Source of the DNA: Comamonadaceae bacterium
GTDB lineage: Bacteria; Pseudomonadota; Gammaproteobacteria; Burkholderiales; Burkholderiaceae
Direction of reading: 5' to 3'
Assembly: GCA_947505995.1 (NCBI GenBank)
Contig: CANNNB010000094.1
Location: 1 to 8,478 of the forward strand
Length of the DNA: 8,478 bases
Shown: in pieces, positions 7,301-8,478 of the stretch
Layout of the letters: each line of letters starts with the position of its first letter
How positions within the stretch are numbered: position 1 is the stretch's first letter
Notes under the pieces: model-generated
The model's input: only the letters and a program-made list of their open reading frames with translations
Databases searched by the model: none
What the model was told of the DNA's origin: nothing
Position numbers and translations under genes: made by a program

Positions 7301-7410
7301 GCCCGGAGCAAACTTGGGCCTTGGATGTCACAGCAGTTTTGTCATCGACGCACGAACCTAAGCTGGCGCGGCGATTGCAAAATGCTTTGAAGAATTTATT
7401 GCGTAGCTGA
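4369..7410 (+). CDS. Large DUF349 domain-containing protein
   Basis: This is a 1013-residue soluble protein with no signal peptide or membrane segment. The N-terminal 250 residues are helical and charged (e.g. SGERAAKLRDWL, RDKGAAKVLREKLDELKR). A low-complexity linker (about 275-340) holds three QDK repeats. Three DUF349-like units follow. The first is at about 497-570 (GGRKMQDALRQLREEWKKADQ... LWKRFDAACN), the second at about 578-648 (WRSAGHLSEKAFAELQPLWRQA), the third at about 650-705 (LQQNWQTEAQSVPMDRRIEQKMWEAFRKPID). Residues about 819-866 are rich in Gly, Arg and Asp, like RGG-type RNA-binding tails. A conserved-looking C-terminal domain ends in ARRLQNALKNLLRS. The molecular role of DUF349 proteins is not firmly established; I infer possible RNA or ribosome contact from the Arg/Gly segment only. 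The start is uncertain: ATG 4369 has no Shine-Dalgarno sequence, and GTG at 4402, 4432 or 4438 are alternatives. It stands alone on the plus strand between minus-strand genes. Confidence 0.88.
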   Translation: MLSAYRGPSSSVKIASLSFCVVTVTSSSPKTPDLQALDNLTGGAFTAQTSGERAAKLRDWLQTEPSQEDLQHVYKEVSVRDKGAAKVLREKLDELKRAHGQDVLASEWAERANAMLTSSRLNIADAMAWQRDAAKAGAPLSREPLASLKLQLNEKIKAVEDLQHQVMVQRETAVLLAQRIEVLSTKSLKEATAANELLQSDVANWHQQAHALTEDGSWHSVDLKFPPQLDASRHQLSSVWEAFEGALFQAKSAREDANEILPSVPVWAEEIRLARGGHSGHSTGQAEQDKQDKQDKHTADSSFAANASQTGADGASAESDNKPGKTPKVSNTKMDPAQRLALREAANQAVTGAMTLLSAENNEANLLLLKQALKDHGRNMDTNMDLKVHEALIAAGDTEGWQRHVADQSRLALVLKAEGLFKKVPVKAQVVTEVVTEVATQVQEVAQQDDDIRAEPEVGSESVANVSVANDPVIHVAETTSATPTPAKEEFHLEPTVGGRKMQDALRQLREEWKKADQGGLPNHALWKRFDAACNNAYKVVQTWLDKIKHEASEHRAQRLALIEEVKAWGEANAENADWRAHLRALHQFGDRWRSAGHLSEKAFAELQPLWRQALNKAAAPLEAAQKASTARRQALIAEAEQLGAAPLLRVDAVKALQQNWQTEAQSVPMDRRIEQKMWEAFRKPIDEAFSRKTNSREHVSNVPLSAHDRLVLDASNELKAANASGDVQKIKTAMAALDAALKGQAKANADVVPASVAVEISAHEAPATESNDSETDSSSNQAPEPVKPVEAPKPARPLVAMRGDDRPGQKKSVPTPAGRGGPGDRRDGKGAPRSDKGGFGDKNGGRFDRGVDRGDREERGPRLGDAAFRAQRDAMEHAEMALRKLAAQAHGESLTHLLAAWEKRQADLVPTAQDLGRNVNLAARAAWSQAVSQAPAATAGEAILRLEMAAEVPTPAENLNERRALQLQLLTRKNQPGPEQTWALDVTAVLSSTHEPKLARRLQNALKNLLRS
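5230..5256 (+). repeat. Three 9-bp tandem repeats (QDK x3) in the DUF349 gene
   Basis: CAAGATAAG, CAAGATAAA and CAAGATAAG follow each other directly and encode Gln-Asp-Lys three times (residues 288-296). Only one base differs. This lies in the low-complexity linker, where copy number probably varies between strains. Confidence 0.85.
5656..5679 (+). repeat. Two 12-bp tandem repeats (VVTE x2) in the DUF349 gene
   Basis: GTCGTCACAGAA occurs twice in direct succession and encodes Val-Val-Thr-Glu twice, followed by a diverged third copy (VATQ). It sits in the acidic linker before the first DUF349 unit. Confidence 0.8.
5751..5777 (+). repeat. 12-bp direct repeat with 15-bp period (SVANV/SVAND)
   Basis: AAGTGTTGCCAA at 5751-5762 returns exactly at 5766-5777, encoding the Ser-Val-Ala-Asn repeats of the same linker. 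The identity at the DNA level suggests recent slippage or duplication. Confidence 0.75.
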
Positions 7411-7473
7411 TTGAAGCTTGATGCCGCAAGGCAGGCGTAAAGCTAGCACACAGTCAAATAGGCAAGGAAAACT

Positions 7474-8259
7474 TCAAGGCAACAAGTTGATTCGTTCGAC
7501 TTGGCCCTCGGAATGCCAGCGCAAAACTTCGGCACGAGGCGTTGCCGATGCAGCTTCCCAGTCACTTAAAACCAAGCGTTGCATGAGCGTGTCTTGCCCC
7601 AGGCTGTGATGCCCAGGACGGTGGGTGTGCCCATGAACTAGGCATGCAGCGCCGACTTGTTGAAGCAGCTGAATAGACCACTCATCTGCGACATCGGCAT
7701 AAGCTGCGCTTGGATTTTTTTTGAGCATTTCGCTTTGTGCCCGAAGTTGCCTGGCAATGCTCTCCCTCTCGGATAAGGGCTTAGCCAAAAAGTCTTTTTG
7801 CCAACTCGATTGTCTGACCATTTGTCGAAAGGCTTGGTAGTCTGTGTCGCCTAAACAACCAGCGTCACCATGGGAGAGAAGCCATTGTTGAGATGCAAAT
7901 TTAAGTACGGTAGGGTCTTGCAGATCAAGCACATGGCAGTCGTTGAGGAAAGCTGAGCCCATCAAGAAATCACGGTTGCCCCGCATGAAGGCCACCTTTT
8001 TTTTCGATGCGCAAGCCTTTAAAACAGTGGCGCATTTCTGTAGAAAAGCATGTTGTTGGACGGCATCGTCGCCAACCCACACCTCGAACAGATCGCCCAA
8101 AATAAAGACCGCATCAGCGGTCGTATTTTGCATATAGTTTTGCCATACTTCAAAGGTGGCAATTTCATTTTCTTGCAAATGCAAGTCAGAAATAAAATCA
8201 ATCGTGTGCCAAGTTTCAGGTGCTTCAAACACTTGAAACGGCAACACGGTTGCAGTCAT
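7474..8259 (-). CDS. lpxH: UDP-2,3-diacylglucosamine diphosphatase LpxH
   Basis: LpxH hydrolyses UDP-2,3-diacylglucosamine to 2,3-diacylglucosamine 1-phosphate (lipid X) and UMP at the inner face of the inner membrane, the fourth step of lipid A synthesis. The 261-residue protein has all the metallophosphoesterase motifs: SDLHL (Asp25, His27), GDLFEVWVGDD (Asp56), GNRDFL (Asn95), SHGD (His130) and HGHTHRP (209-215). LGDTDYQAFR after the SHGD motif and the SERESIARQLRAQSE cap segment are typical of LpxH. The N-terminus has about 17 residues ahead of the core compared with the E. coli enzyme. It begins 21 nt after the stop of the cyclophilin gene, so the two are probably co-transcribed; no strong Shine-Dalgarno sequence precedes the ATG. 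It converges on the DUF349 gene with a 63-nt gap that has no clear terminator. Confidence 0.95.
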   Translation of the reverse strand: MTATVLPFQVFEAPETWHTIDFISDLHLQENEIATFEVWQNYMQNTTADAVFILGDLFEVWVGDDAVQQHAFLQKCATVLKACASKKKVAFMRGNRDFLMGSAFLNDCHVLDLQDPTVLKFASQQWLLSHGDAGCLGDTDYQAFRQMVRQSSWQKDFLAKPLSERESIARQLRAQSEMLKKNPSAAYADVADEWSIQLLQQVGAACLVHGHTHRPGHHSLGQDTLMQRLVLSDWEAASATPRAEVLRWHSEGQVERINLLP

Positions 8260-8280
8260 GAAAATGAATGGCCGCGAATA

Positions 8281-8478
8281 TTAAAGCGCGACAGCCTTTT
8301 CAATAATGACGGGTTCTTTGGGCACGTCGTCATGGAAACCATTGCGTGCAGTTTTAACGCCTTCAATGTCATCCACAATTTCGATTCCAGACACAACATG
8401 TGCAAACACGGCATAGCCCCAACCTTGCAGTGAAGGTGCTGTGTGGTTCAAGAATTCGTTGTCGGCAGTGTTAATGAA
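8281..8478 (-). CDS. ppiB: Peptidyl-prolyl cis-trans isomerase, cyclophilin type (C-terminal part)
   Basis: The minus strand is open from the window edge to a TAA at 8281 and gives the last 65 residues of a cyclophilin. FINTADNEFLNHTAP is the bacterial PpiB form of the active-site FIxT region. GWGYAVFAHVVSGIEIVDDI matches the G-x-x-V-F-G-x-V-x-x-G core of the fold, with the Gly of VFG replaced by Ala as in bacterial PpiB. The tail DVPKEPVIIEKAVAL is typical of the short cytosolic form. It catalyses proline isomerisation in protein folding. Whether a signal peptide is present cannot be seen because the 5' end lies outside the window. It lies just upstream of lpxH. Confidence 0.93.
   Translation of the reverse strand, partial: FINTADNEFLNHTAPSLQGWGYAVFAHVVSGIEIVDDIEGVKTARNGFHDDVPKEPVIIEKAVAL

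Noticed and set aside
7415..7445. Terminator between the DUF349 gene and lpxH
   Set aside because: TGCC-GCAA-GGCA is a neat tetraloop but only four pairs with no T-tract on either strand.

Overview
The window looks like a chromosomal segment of a betaproteobacterium of order Burkholderiales, most likely family Comamonadaceae. This rests on remembered family sequence rather than a search. GlyA opens with a MYSRNIL-type N-terminus typical of that group, and the large DUF349 protein resembles a Comamonadaceae lineage-specific form. Base composition is moderate for that family and looks even across the window. I see no insertion sequence, phage gene, tRNA, rRNA or CRISPR array.

Region 1-1526 is a type IV pilus minor-pilin locus. 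A truncated PilW-like gene runs off the left edge on the minus strand. It overlaps the end of a PilE-type minor pilin gene. A FimT/GspH-type pseudopilin gene diverges from them on the plus strand. The PilW-like reading frame begins inside its neighbour and lacks the usual prepilin cleavage signature.

Region 1501-3525 holds a minus-strand unit: a ZTP (pfl-motif) riboswitch, then glyA, then nrdR. The glyA stop and nrdR start overlap as ATGA. A perfect 10-bp hairpin at the end of fimT lies between the converging fimT and nrdR genes. The riboswitch aptamer shows a complete P1, the ACUGGCG and CGCCUGGGCA conserved segments and their GGCG/CGCC pseudoknot. Downstream, two alternative foldings could hide either of two glyA Shine-Dalgarno sequences. 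The logic is that ZTP/ZMP, which signals 10-formyl-tetrahydrofolate shortage, raises GlyA (one-carbon folate supply). Because nrdR is coupled to glyA, it may also raise NrdR, the repressor of ribonucleotide reductase genes.

Region 3526-7410 has a membrane-anchored lytic transglycosylase (minus) diverging from a 1013-residue DUF349 protein (plus). Their promoters share one AT-rich -10 region. The DUF349 protein has several DUF349 units, acidic/Gln low-complexity linkers with small tandem repeats, and an Arg/Gly/Asp-rich segment suggestive of RNA or ribosome contact.

Region 7474-8478 carries lpxH (lipid A biosynthesis) preceded by the 3' end of a cyclophilin gene (ppiB type). Both are on the minus strand with a 21-nt gap and are probably co-transcribed.

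Most of the window is ordinary housekeeping content. The parts most worth a second look are the glyA leader RNA and the atypical PilW start.
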